From Bacteroidales bacterium (GTDB taxonomy: Bacteria; Bacteroidota; Bacteroidia; Bacteroidales; UBA4181): a DNA stretch of 6,683 bases. Both the position numbers and the translations under genes were made by a program. Location: the NCBI GenBank assembly GCA_031264715.1, contig JAISDP010000125.1, forward strand, positions 1-6,683, read 5' to 3'. The notes under the pieces are model-generated. The model saw nothing but the letters and a program-made list of their open reading frames with translations. It searched no databases and was not told where the DNA came from. Below are positions 6,683 to 6,683 of the stretch, in pieces (position 1 is the stretch's first letter; the number at the start of each line of letters is the position of its first letter).

Positions 6683-6683
6683 T

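Overview
The window is the front end of a Bacteroidetes polysaccharide-utilization locus (PUL), and every confident gene reads on the + strand. The organism is very probably a member of the Bacteroidota, most likely Bacteroidales. It has an adjacent SusC/SusD pair, a TonB transporter with an N-terminal STN domain, a Ser-type periplasmic sulfatase, no clear Shine-Dalgarno sites, and promoter-like sequences of the Bacteroides TTTG / TAnnTTTG type. Genus cannot be fixed from this sequence.

Layout. Positions 1-102 hold the last 33 codons of a gene cut by the window edge; they resemble the C-terminal end of a FecR-type anti-sigma factor. A 179-bp intergenic region (103-281) follows and holds more structure than a simple leader: a 34-bp near-palindrome at 181-214, a second hairpin at 225-242 with the same six-base loop, a + strand promoter candidate for susC, and a minus-strand promoter candidate just beyond it. 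SusC (282-3641) and SusD (3655-5172) are 13 bp apart and surely co-transcribed. A strong intrinsic terminator (5203-5232) follows susD. Next comes a complete secreted S1-family sulfatase (5261-6682), whose stop codon lies one base before the window end.

How the genes work together (inference from known families). SusD, a surface lipoprotein, captures a glycan and acts as a lid on SusC, which imports oligosaccharides through the outer membrane using TonB. The STN domain of SusC would signal substrate passage to the FecR-like anti-sigma factor in the inner membrane, releasing an ECF sigma factor that raises transcription of the locus. The sulfatase, after maturation of Ser75 to formylglycine, would remove sulfate esters from imported fragments in the periplasm, so the target is probably a sulfated glycan (host mucin or glycosaminoglycan, or an algal or plant polymer). 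The exact substrate cannot be told.

The most interesting signal is in 103-281. On the minus strand the 181-214 palindrome folds into an unbroken 14-bp stem (two G-U pairs in the middle) followed directly by T5 and more T-rich sequence, which is a textbook intrinsic terminator. On the + strand the same positions are A-C mismatches with no T tract. With a perfect TAnnTTTG box on the minus strand at 275-282, this predicts an RNA of about 95 nt running leftward between the anti-sigma gene and susC. Cis-encoded small RNAs have been reported in sigma/anti-sigma-controlled PULs of Bacteroides, so this is a concrete candidate, but expression is unproven.
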